Source of the DNA: Combretum micranthum
Taxonomy: Eukaryota; Streptophyta; Magnoliopsida; Myrtales; Combretaceae
Assembly (NCBI GenBank): GCA_024138025.1
Contig: JAMXBD010000207.1
Coordinates: 1,302,001-1,366,000, forward strand
Direction: 5' to 3'
DNA: 64,000 bases
Shown here: in pieces, positions 11,171 through 21,635 of the stretch
How the letters are laid out: each line of letters starts with the position of its first letter
Position numbering within the stretch: the stretch's first letter is position 1
Position numbers and translations under genes: made by a program
The notes under the pieces: generated by a model
Told to the model about the DNA's origin: nothing
Databases searched by the model: none
Seen by the model: the letters and a program-made list of their open reading frames with translations, nothing else

Positions 11171-13208
11171 TTTTATAGGTAATTTCAACATATAAAAGTT
11201 TCATTTATCGTTGTAAGTCTCATATCATCATCATAATAGGGCACAATTCCTCAAATGGAAGGCTTATATCGCTAGTCAAACCACATTTTCATCATTTTAT
11301 GGTACATGCTTCATTATAGGCCTCATTGCACATGTTAAGCCCGATTCATTAGTGTAAGGGCATTTTGCCGCACAAACTCCATTTTTTCCATATCAGGGGC
11401 TTGATCTAATGTCACATGGCACACTTTCTATGCAAACTATATTCACCAAAATATTACTCATTTCCTTGCCACATTATGTTTTTCATTATTATAGGGCTTC
11501 ATTTCTTATCCAAACTATATTCACCATAATTGCTTTTTTTTTTTTCCAAATCCATTATATCATTAGATTTTATCATTTTAACATCATAATAAAAAAAAGT
11601 TTTTTAAATAGATTAAAACTCGCCATTAAAAACTCTTCATAATCTTAATTTATTATATTAAATTTTAGTTGCTTGTTATTATTTATTTATTTATTTTGTA
11701 GCACATTATATTTCTTTTGTTGCCTTCTATTAGACAATGGATTGACTGTGACATTAAATTTATTGTGACATAAAACTTCCTTTACATTGCCTCTTCTTGG
11801 AATATGAATTTGAGATCTGTTTTTACCTTTCTTACATCGTCCCTCTTCAATGCTGCGATTGTTGATGTGGAACTCTAAAATTGAGTAGAGTGCTCCTCAA
11901 ATAGTGCCAGTTAATGGCATATAAAGATCCTATTCTCTACTTTGTTACATCGTATGTGCATAGAAAAATGTATTATGGTGTGGCATAGACAAAAGATCTG
12001 TTTTGATTCATTCAATCTTCAAGGTGTTATTGTGATTTGTTGGGAAACAATGGGAATCGAAAAAGTAATAAACCACCTCTTCTAACTTTTTATTTTTTCC
12101 AACGAAATTATATGACGAAAGCACGTGATAAAGCCATAGCAAGTTCCTGTAATAATATGATAATAATTCTATCAGCCATGAACTTCTAGCCACTACTAGG
12201 TGCCCCAGGCTATTATTTATGTAGGCGTCCATAATCTCAGCCATCGTCATATTTTATCAGCAAGGTCTGGACAATTAATCAACTGACAACTTCAAACAAT
12301 CCATGGGTCTATCTGACTAGCTTTTTTTTTTTTTTTCTTTCTTGTACATACAGACTTTTTTTCCAAAATTTTTTCTAAGAATTTTTTTATGGTTCTTATG
12401 AAAATATTATATATAGATAAAATATTAAAACAAATCGGACATATTCATATGAAAAATAGACCATCCAAATATAATTCTAATAGATAAATTTTTTCCAGAA
12501 AGATAGTTGAATTGCTCATATTAATTGTGCATGCAAGCTTTTCATGTGATTTATACATTGGGCAAGCCACCATTTTTCACCGATTGGCTGAGTTAGGTTG
12601 AAAATGTAAATTCGTCAATATTGTACAACTGTGTATGTTTCATGTGACGACACATTCCATATTCTACCGTAGAATGTAGCATCCCTTACAAAAGTGTAGA
12701 AACTTATTCAGTCTTCTTAACTAAGCGTACATGCATATCACGATCTGCTTAGTTGTGATGCCTGTTTTCAACTTGTTAGTGCATCCCTTGCTCTGTTAAG
12801 TCAAATAAGCCCGCCGAAGATCATTGGTGTCGCCTTTATCATTCAAAACTGCAACAAGATCTAGTAATTAATACATGGAGAAAAAATTTCAGCATCGATG
12901 AAATAAGAAACTTAATAATTTCTAGCTAGCATGTTGAATAGCCAAGGGAAGGTTGTCATTAAAATACATCCAGTTTGGAGTCAGAATAAAAAAGAATAAA
13001 CAAATTCAACTTGTGGAATGTTAGTGCTAAAACCTGTTAATGCAGTGTGCATTTTCCTTTTCTAGTATTAGAACATCCCTTGAATTTGCATTGCTTTTCA
13101 CTGAAACTTTGTGATCTATCCTTTATATTATTTTCTACCTGTAATTTTGATTTAGAATTTGCCTGCAAAATATAAGGTATTCATTTAGTTAAAGATACAT
13201 TCTAGGAA
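11171..13208. other. No recognisable gene
   Basis: Positions 11171-11640 keep loose echoes of the minisatellite ('catttta', 'agggcttcat'). The rest is ordinary AT-rich intergenic sequence. A minus-strand open frame of 80 codons (12250-12008, starting MTMAEIMDAYINNSLGHLVV) has balanced composition, but I cannot assign it to a family and see no clear splice context. Confidence 0.5.
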
Positions 13209-15784
13209 GAGATGATTTTTGCTTGAATGCATCAAAAGATAAATAAAGCATCATTGTCATATAGATTGAATCAACAACATCTCATGCATACGCTAGCTAC
13301 TTATCATTCTTTTCCACGGCAAGTAAGCAAATCATTAGAATATAGTCCATTGGAAGTTTTATCATCTCAACTTTGTATGCTTTCGAATCGAACAAATACA
13401 AACTAAGTGGTGCAATAGATACTAACTTTAGCACCCGCTGGCATGCTTTGGAAGTAGTGTAGTTCGACATTGTATTCAGTTGATCCTGCACAATTCTTGA
13501 GCCTACAATTTTAGAAAATATATGTCACTCTACTTAAGAGATGAAACACGCACATATAAAAACATCATCGACCGACATCATTGATCATTTATGTGAAAAT
13601 TAGGAGCACCTGTGCCTTTCTGCTCTTAATGCTGTTTTGAGGTAGGGTTCTCTTGGAACAGTTGCCTTTGGTTTTGATCTTATCATACCAACGTTGGCTC
13701 AAACTAACATGATATAAATTACAAAGTTAGAAGGTTATTCAAAATTCAAAAGTGGGCAGGAATGCTCTAAAGAACAGACCTCATTTCTTAATGGCTTTTG
13801 TGGGAATGGAGCACGGTGCTTCAAATGAGGTATTTGCATCAAAGAACCATTAGTTATCAATAATGTCCAAAACCTCAAGCCATGAATTATCAGTAAAAAC
13901 CGGGCCCATTCATTAAAAAATTTAGGGTTATACACAACTGCAACAGCTAACAAAAGATCCAATGAATGGGTGGGGGGAGGAACTTAGAAATGCTACTAAG
14001 AAAGATCCCAAAAGAGAGTTCAAAGAGCCAACCTTTGTTTGTTGAGGCAGTTTTGACTGGAAGGTCCTACTTTGCTGAGCTTCAGATCTCAAGGAAAGCT
14101 GGTAACAATTATAAAAATAAAAAATACATGTTTAATAATGTTTCGAAAGGCAAAGCATACTTGCAATTAGAAATCACTTTTTTTTTTTTTGGGAAGTGAA
14201 AGGACACAAGTAAGAAGGTGAACCTTACCTTTTGAAATGGATATGTGGGTGGATAAATCGTCTCCATCAAAGATTTACTTTCCTGGATTAAATATTAATC
14301 ACCGAGCAATGTTTTCATGAAGACTTGAAGGAATCAACTGGGTGAAACCAAAATAATCCATGGACACTATTATGTTACCTTCTTATTTGGTGGATAAACT
14401 CCACATTTATTAGTTTTCTCACATTTTTCCTGCTCTGTACCATCTTTTGGAGTTGACCTGCAAAAGAGATTGCAAGGATTACAATGCGTATCGATATGCA
14501 AAATAAGGAGCAGGGACACGCCCAGGTACAGTAGCTGCTTGACAGTTAAAATAGTTCCCACTCATCTTGCGCTATGGTTTGAAAGTTTCATATGTAATTT
14601 GTTTTAGCAAAATTGAAGAGATGGAATTCGAATTGCTTTTGAATAAGATGTACAAGCTAGAGATCTAGATATGCTTTAGGGATATAGCTCAATAAATCAA
14701 ATTCATAGATTAATTTTCCAAAAGGTCTCTGCAATCGCTTCTATTATGAAATCTTCAAGATACATGCCATATTGGTACAAATAAGGCCACAATATCATTA
14801 GACTTTGACATCTTTACTTTAAAAAAAGAAGTAGAATGATTTGATAAATAGGGCACTTATATACCTAAGATTGCTTGTTATTTTTGATGTAGAGGAAGAG
14901 TTTGATTTATTGACTACCTGCCCAAAAAAAAAAAAAAAAAAGAAAAAGAAACTTTATTATTTCACGAAGTAACTACTGTTTTAAATTTTGTAGATATCTA
15001 GTAAAAGATGATTTTTGCATGAATGCATCAAAACATATATAAAGCATCATTGTTACAGATTGAATCAACAACATCTCGTGCATAAACTAGCTACTTATCA
15101 TTTCTTTCCAGGGCAAGTAAGCAAAATCGTTAGAATATAGTCCATTGGAAGTTTTATAATCTCAAGTTGTATGCTTTCGAATCGAACAAATATACTTTAA
15201 TTGGTTTATACTAACTTTAGCAACCTCTTGGCATGCTTTGGAAGTAGTGTAGTGCGATATTATATTTCAGTTGATCCTGCACCGTCCTTGAGCCTGCAAT
15301 TTTAGAAAATACATGTCACTCTACTTATGAAATGAAACACGCACATATATAAACATCATCGACCAATATCATTGATCATTTATGTGAAGTTTAGGAGCAC
15401 TTGTGTCGTTCTGCTCTTAGTGTTGTTTTGAGGTGGGGTTCTCTTGGGACAGTTGCCTTTGGTTTTGGTCTTGTCAAACCAACATTTGGCTCAAACTAAT
15501 ATAAATTACAAAGTTAGAAGGTCATTCAAAATTCAAAAGTGGACAGGAATGCTGCAGAGAACACACCTCATTTTTGAATGGCCTGTGTGGGAATGGGGCA
15601 CGGTGCTTCAATGAGCTACCTGCACCAAAGAACCCTTATTTATTTAATAATGTCCAAAACCTAAAGCGATGAATTATCGGTAAAAATAGTGCCCATTCAT
15701 TAAAAATTTAGGGTTGTAGACGATTGCAATTGCTAACAAAATTCCATGAATGGGGAGGGCAGGATCTTAAAAATTCCAATAAAA
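13209..15784. repeat. Direct duplication of about 0.8 kb inside the TPX2-like locus
   Basis: 13209-13996 and 15006-15784 align along their length. Both begin agatgatttttgc and end in a gaatggg(t)gggg stretch, with many substitutions and small indels. They lie 1.8 kb apart in the same orientation. Each carries the same two candidate exons on the minus strand, so the duplication took exons and introns together. Confidence 0.85.
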
Positions 15785-16531
15785 AAGATGCAAAATCCTA
15801 GTGAGCAATGAGTTCCAAACTTGAACATTTTGAACCATTGTGTAAATGGTTTAATTCGCAAACAATGTGCAAAGAATCATTCAACTTGTTGCTAAGCTAT
15901 TGATATATGATCAACTTCAAGTCGATTATCACATTTGTTATCAATCAGAAAAGACCACCCATTGTGAAGTAAATAATTCGACTGATTTCAAGGTAGATCT
16001 TACACCATCAAAATGCAGTAAGAAGAAGAACACAACTCTCTATTCAATCGATGGATTCCAATTTCTAAGTACCTTTGGCAGATAGCCAGCTTCAAGCTTC
16101 CGACTTTTTGGTGCATGATTCTGAAGAATGGATGAAGTCTGCAAACATTGTTTCCCATCTTTCACCACTGCCTTTGGAGATCTGGTATTAAGATGCAAAA
16201 AAGTAGCACCATAAATATATACTCCTTTTTATAATATTTTAGAAACATCTCCGTACCTTAGTGCTTGTAACACCGAGTTGAAAGCCTACGGATTTATTCA
16301 GATACAGCAAGAAAATTGTACATTTGCACACTACAAAGTTAATGAATAGGTGCAGTACCACTAGCCAAAGACATCATATCAGTTTTTAAGCGGATTACCT
16401 CAATAGTCTTTGAAAGTGAAATTCTTGGTTTTGATTAAGCTTTGCCAAGTAACTTGCTGTGGGCTTCAACAGGGTAGAAGACCTGGCCGATGATGACTTC
16501 GATGAGGATTTTGTTCCAAATCTCGAAGAAT
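13610..16531 (-). pseudogene. TPX2: TPX2-like microtubule/spindle protein, decayed and partly duplicated
   Basis: TPX2 proteins bind microtubules and activate Aurora kinase in spindle assembly. Several minus-strand exons are visible. Exon A (16531-16399) encodes SSRFGTKSSS and LLKPTASYLAKLNQNQEFHF. Exon B (16181-16073) encodes SPKAVVKDGKQC and SRKLEAGYLPK. They are bounded by AG/GT and join in a compatible phase through a split Arg codon. A further exon (14457-14379) encodes STPKDGTEQEKCEKTNKCG. In the upstream duplicate, exon 15495-15401 reads LTRPKPKATVPREPHLKT, close to the TPX2 'PREP.L.T..RA' repeat. Its partner at 13703-13610 is one base shorter and shifts frame. Small exons encoding LKHRAPFPQKPLRNE (end at 13780) and LKHRAPFPHRPFKNE (about 15567) precede them. 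I find no N-terminus and no complete C-terminal TPX2 domain. It could instead be a poorly resolved real gene, but the frameshift and duplication favour a pseudogene. Confidence 0.6.
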
Positions 16532-16540
16532 CTGCATGGA

Positions 16541-17210
16541 ATAAGAAATAATCCTACTCGTTAAATCCTTATACTAGGCGAAACAAACATGCAACCAAAT
16601 CAATCGGGATAATTGCTAATTAAATTTGATGTATGGCATACCAATGTGTCCATAGAAACTTTTTGGGATGGGTTTTGCAAATTATTTTAAAATTGGGTTT
16701 TGAATGGGTTTTTAGGTTTTCGATATGATATAAAAAGTAAACCCAATTCCACAAAATAATATAATAAAAGAAAAGAAAATTAATAATCACACTCTCCATA
16801 TACATACTAATTTTATTATTGACCTTATTCTATAGTTAACATACTGATAAAATAGAAAAAAAAAATTAAATGGGAGAATCGATGTTTGAAAACAAATTCA
16901 AATATGGAATCATATTTTAAACTGTGAAAAGAAACACGGATAGAAGAAAATATTTTTAATAACTAAAATAAATAAACAACATTTTTTTAATATAATAGAC
17001 ATATATATTGATATGACTTTAAGCAATCATGTCATTTTCGTGTATTTTATATTAGTATAGTAATAATGTATTATTTTATATAATTTTAATATTTTTAATT
17101 AGTTAAAATATTAAGAACTTACTGTTCTTTTAGTGTAATTTTCCGGTTAAAAATAGCAAGGTAATGGGCGGCCCTTAAGGGATAAAGTAGTCTAGCATGG
17201 CTGGTGGAGC
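16541..17210. other. No recognisable gene
   Basis: AT-rich sequence with no convincing coding or repeat structure. It ends in the agcac target site of the long solo LTR. A MULE end could in principle lie here, because the LTR appears to have inserted just upstream of the MULE locus. I could not match any sequence here to the right side of that locus. Confidence 0.4.
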
Positions 17211-18481
17211 AGCACTATAAACCCCCAAATTTTCGGAATCAGTTTAGCATAAAACCCTAAACCGGAAGTCAAACAGAACCCTAAAGATCAGCAAAACCCT
17301 AGTTTACCGTAACCGATTAAATCCGGCATTGCCGTTTTCTTTGCCTTGAAAAACAAAGTTGGGATAATTAGCTAGAATAGTTCATAATAACCATAGGTTT
17401 TATAAAAATATCAGTTTTGCGAATTTCGGGTGTCCTTTGAACCCGATCGGACACGGTTCTCGAAAAACGTGTCCAGAGCTCGGGATAGGAAAAATATTCC
17501 GAATATACCGTTAGACTCGTAAAAATATAAAGTTTTCAAAAATATCAATTTCAAGATTTTTCGGTAGCTAAAAATGACAAATATAGCTATTATACGCGTA
17601 TTTTCTTAATACCGATATTTTATTAGTCATATCTATCTTACATTACACTATTCATTACTATTCTACACTATTCTTTTATCTCTACTTTTTCTTACACCTA
17701 TTCTTACATACTCCATAACCTATTACCTTAACTTTTTACTTTTCCCACAACTTTATTTCGCATCTACCTTACATATTACATCTTTTATTTAACAAAAAAA
17801 AATAAAATAAAATCTCTCTCCCCTCACATCACTCATGGCCGGCACTACCTGTAAACCCCCAAATTTTCGGAATCAGTTTAGCATAAAACCCTAAACCGGA
17901 AGTCAAACGGAACCCTAAAAGTCAACAAAACCCTAGTTTACCGTATCAAACTAAATCTGGCATTGCCGTTTTCTTTGGCCATAGAAAACGAAGTTGGGAT
18001 AATCAGCTAGAATATTCGTAATAACCATAGGTTTTATAAAAATTTCAGTTCGCGAAATTCGGATGTCCTTCGAACCCGAACGGACACAGTTCTTGAAAAT
18101 GTGTCCGGAAGCCCGGAATAGTAAAAATATTCTGAATACACCGTTAGACTCGTAAAAATATAAGTTTTCCAAAAATATCAGTTTCGTAATTTTTCGGTAA
18201 GTAAAAAAATAACAGATATAGCTATTAACGGTATTTCTTACTACCGGTACTTTAATTGTCATATCTACTTTACATTACACTATTCATTACTATTTTACAC
18301 TATTATCTTATCTCTACTTTTTCTTACACCTATTCTTACACTCTACAAAACCTATAATCTTAACTTTTTACCTTTCCCATAACTTTATATCACATCTACC
18401 TTACATATTACATCTTTTATTTCTTCAAAAAGTCAAAAAAGTAAAACAATTACCCCTCCCCCATGCATGGCCGGCGCCCCC

Positions 18482-18483
<2 letters not shown>

Positions 18484-18513
<30 letters not shown>
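18484..18513. repeat. Poly-C tract (C30) followed by (CT)n
   Basis: Thirty cytosines in a row precede a short CT repeat inside the inner LTR. The outer LTR has about fifteen cytosines at the equivalent place (21545-21559), just after the inner LTR ends. The G-rich complement could form quadruplex DNA. Exact length is prone to sequencing error. Confidence 0.9.
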
Positions 18514-18515
<2 letters not shown>

Positions 18516-18589
18516 TCTCTCTCTCAATGCTCTCAATTTGTTTTAATTTTTCTTTATTTTAATCACACAAAAATCACTCCTCAATTTCC

Positions 18590-18597
18590 TATAAATA
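18590..18597 (+). promoter_or_regulatory. TATA box of the inner long LTR
   Basis: TATAAATA preceded by 'ttcc' and followed about 30 bp later by a CT-rich stretch ('cttctctttcacttctttcacacc'-like), a common plant core-promoter arrangement. The same box is conserved in the outer LTR. It would drive the retrotransposon transcript rightward. Confidence 0.6.
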
Positions 18598-21500
18598 CCC
18601 CCTTCTCTTTCACTTCTTTCACACCACTTCTACACTAAAATTACTCTCTCAAAATCTCTCAAGAATTTCTCTCCAAGAAGTTCTTTCAAGAAGTCCTCTT
18701 TAGCTCATCTCCTTTAGGTAAAAATTCTTCAAGAAGTTTCCATGTTCATCTACTTAGTATGAACTTAATGTGTGTTTTCTAAAACCATGAAGGTTAAGAA
18801 AGCAACAATAGGTTCATACTTTGTTTTTGTTCATAATCATAATTCCTTTATGTTCATGTTTCTTTTATATTCATTTATGTTTCTCTTATGATTATTATGT
18901 TTCTTTTATGTTCATAACTATCTACTATATCTATATAGCTATATATACTATTTAGAGCATATAAGCTCATAATCTTGCAATTTATTTATCTTTCATGCAA
19001 TTTATTTACTTCAATGCATTTTATTTATTCCAAGTTGTTTTTAAGACTAGTCTCTAGTCTTAGACTTGTCCTCATCAAGTCAAAACAAGCTTTTCTTTCT
19101 TTCATTTTATCTTATTATGGGACTAGTTTACTTCTTAGTCCCGGGAGCCTTGAAAAAGCTAAGACTCCAATACTTGACTTTATTATGCTTTATGTTATTT
19201 TGGTTATTATTCTCATAATCATGTTCATTTAGATTGTTGTCCATAATTTTATTTAAACAAAAAGAAAATTTTGTCACTTAGAAATAAGTTTATGTAAAGT
19301 ATAAAATCTATAAAGCAACACAAAATAAACTCATTCCTTTTCATGTTACAAAAAGAACTCACTATAATTTTATAAACTACTTTTACTTTAAAAAGCCACT
19401 TAAATCCTTATTATCCCACCTTGTTTTTCAAAAGAAAATATTTTGTTGACAAAAATGGTTCTTTTCATAAGAAAGAAAATAAGATGGATGACTAAGGAAA
19501 TTTTTAAGTAAAGACCTTTGCAAACAAATAGGCAAAGAAAATTTATGGTTTGAAAATAATAAAGTTATTTCTTTTCAAGTTACAAGAAAATTAATAAGAT
19601 TATAGAAATTAGTTTTTCTACAAAAAGTCCTTAATTGTTCCACATTGTTTTTATGAAGAAAACAAATTTTCATGCATGGATGATTATTTTTGAAAAATAT
19701 GAGACATGAGAAAAAGAATGAAAAATATCGAGTAAGGATTTTTGCAAAACAAGTAAACAAAGGAATTTACACAAGAAAAATGAAGAATAGCATAATTCCT
19801 AGAAAACTTCAAATATAGTATTAATGTAACTTAGAAAGTAGAAAATTTTATTTTCAAAGGTCACTTAGAAAAAGATAAATAAAACCAACATAAAATGTTT
19901 TTAAAAATAAAGAAACAAGGTATTCATTTCAAAGAAATTTGCAAAAACAATTTCCGAAAAGCTTCAAACCAACATTGTTTTACCTAAGAAAAATAAATTG
20001 GACAACAAGACACTTGAGCATGCTTAAATATGAGTTATATAGTTATAAAAAGAGAATTTTTCAACTATATAGATAACTAAGTATTTATCAAACAAATTTT
20101 GATTTCTTGAACCGAAGTTGTTTTTACTTGGAAATCCGTGGTGAATTTTGTCACTACTTTTTCAGAGCCTATATGGCCTTGTTTGTTGGATATAATTTTG
20201 GAAATGGGTAGATCTTTTCGAGTAGGTAGAAATCGGTATATTATATGCGCGATTCCGAGTTAAAATGACCAAGTTATGGCCATTTTAAGTTGGAACATTC
20301 TTCTATACGAACTTTAACGTTCTTTGACATTGTTTTGTCAAAATTCAAGAAATTCATCAAAGAAAACTCATTATGGGTATTTTCTTTGGTTAGGTGACCC
20401 CGAGGAAGGATTTCTTCACCCCGAGAATTATTACGATTAAGTGGAGTGTGTGAACGACTCATCCGCTTAGAGGAATAGACGACAATGGCATCGTGAGTTT
20501 ATTTCCATTAAATGCTATACTTGTTGTGCTGTAAATTAGTTGCACTAGAGTTAGGAAAAGATAAACCGATATGTATGTAAAATAATTCATTGAAAGAATC
20601 CTAAGAATATCGAAGCCAGAATTGTTCTAAGTGATTGTTTTAGTTTAATATTGATTTGTGTGAAATTCCTTGATCGCCATAAAGTTGAAAATAATTATGT
20701 TATGACTTTATAAATTAATGAACTCATGCATACCACGAAGTGAGTCACATTGCATGGTTGGGTTATTATCCTTGGGTGAGAAGGATAGTAAGCTCATGTC
20801 GAAAGCAACACTTGGCGGGAGATCCGAAAGCGATTGCTTGGCGGCTTAATGGAATATGCTTGGCGGTAGATCCGAAAGCAAGGTCAATCAAGTAGATTCG
20901 GAATGCTCGACGATGTGTGCTCGTGAGCAAGAAAACATTTTTATTTAAAACTACTTGAATTGAGGTTATGTATCACCAAACCCCGAATGGAGGGCGTAAA
21001 TCCATTCAACATATAGTTCCCGGAAAACTATATGCTTGTTTGCCCACGTGCTTGTGCATTACATTTGTTTGATTAAATCAACTTGTTTGAATCTTGTTAC
21101 AAGAAGTTATTTATGGAAATAGTTCTCACTAAGCCTATTAGCTTATACCCCGATAGATATCTTTTGCAGTTTCCTTACTTATGGTTAAGGCCACGTGGAC
21201 CATGCGGGCAGGTAATCTCTCTTGAACATTAGAAACTTGGGTAAAGCGTAGCATAGTATTAGCATGCAAATATCTATATAATAGATTAGTAATTTAGGGA
21301 GTTGTCCCTAAGTTTGTAAAGTCTTTGCCATGAATGAATAATTATTGTGAATCCTCTTTTCTTAATATGTTTCTATATCTCCTTAAGCTTCATAATTCCA
21401 TATATGGTCTTCTAAAATGTGAAAGTACGCCTTACACTTAATATAAAAGCTTTGGGAATGGCTAAGGTTGTCATACTTAAGCTTTAATATTGAGTGTGGC

Positions 21501-21627
21501 GACTGTTACGTTTAGGGTACCCATTGGGGCGTGACACAAAACCACCCCCCCCCCCCCCCTCTTATGGCCTCAATTTGTTTCAATTTTTCATTTATTTTAA
21601 TCACACAAAATTCACTCCACATTTTCC

Positions 21628-21635
21628 TATAAATA
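21628..21635 (+). promoter_or_regulatory. TATA box of the outer long LTR
   Basis: TATAAATA in the same context as at 18590 (tcctataaatacc followed by a CT-rich leader). Conservation between two independent LTR copies supports function as the LTR promoter. Confidence 0.6.

Larger units (their letters stand above)
17850..21536 (+). mobile_element. Inner solo LTR of the same family (3687 bp)
   Basis: It begins TGTAAACCCCCAAATTTTCGG and ends GGGGCGTGACA, with TG..CA borders. Its length is within 20 bp of the reconstructed outer copy. Both copies share a TATAAATA box, a CT-rich leader, the phrase 'tgtcgaaagcaacacttggcgg' with small variants near the 3' part, and a 42-nt segment bounded by splice-like signals (21170-21211 here, 24233-24274 in the outer copy). 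Immediate flanks are ctacc and caaaa, which do not match, so the inner target duplication is unclear. The insertion lies at a poly-C tract of the outer LTR. No open frame is conserved between the two copies. Confidence 0.8.

Noticed and set aside
13966..14199. Plus-strand frame with a protein-like stretch (SQPLFVEAVLTGRSYFAELQ)
   Set aside because: It sits between minus-strand TPX2-like exons, has no family match I can name, and its end runs into poly-T.
17240..17950. 'aaaccctaaacc' motifs resembling plant telomere repeats
   Set aside because: Only isolated copies (telo-box-like) conserved as part of both LTR starts. There is no tandem CCCTAAA array.
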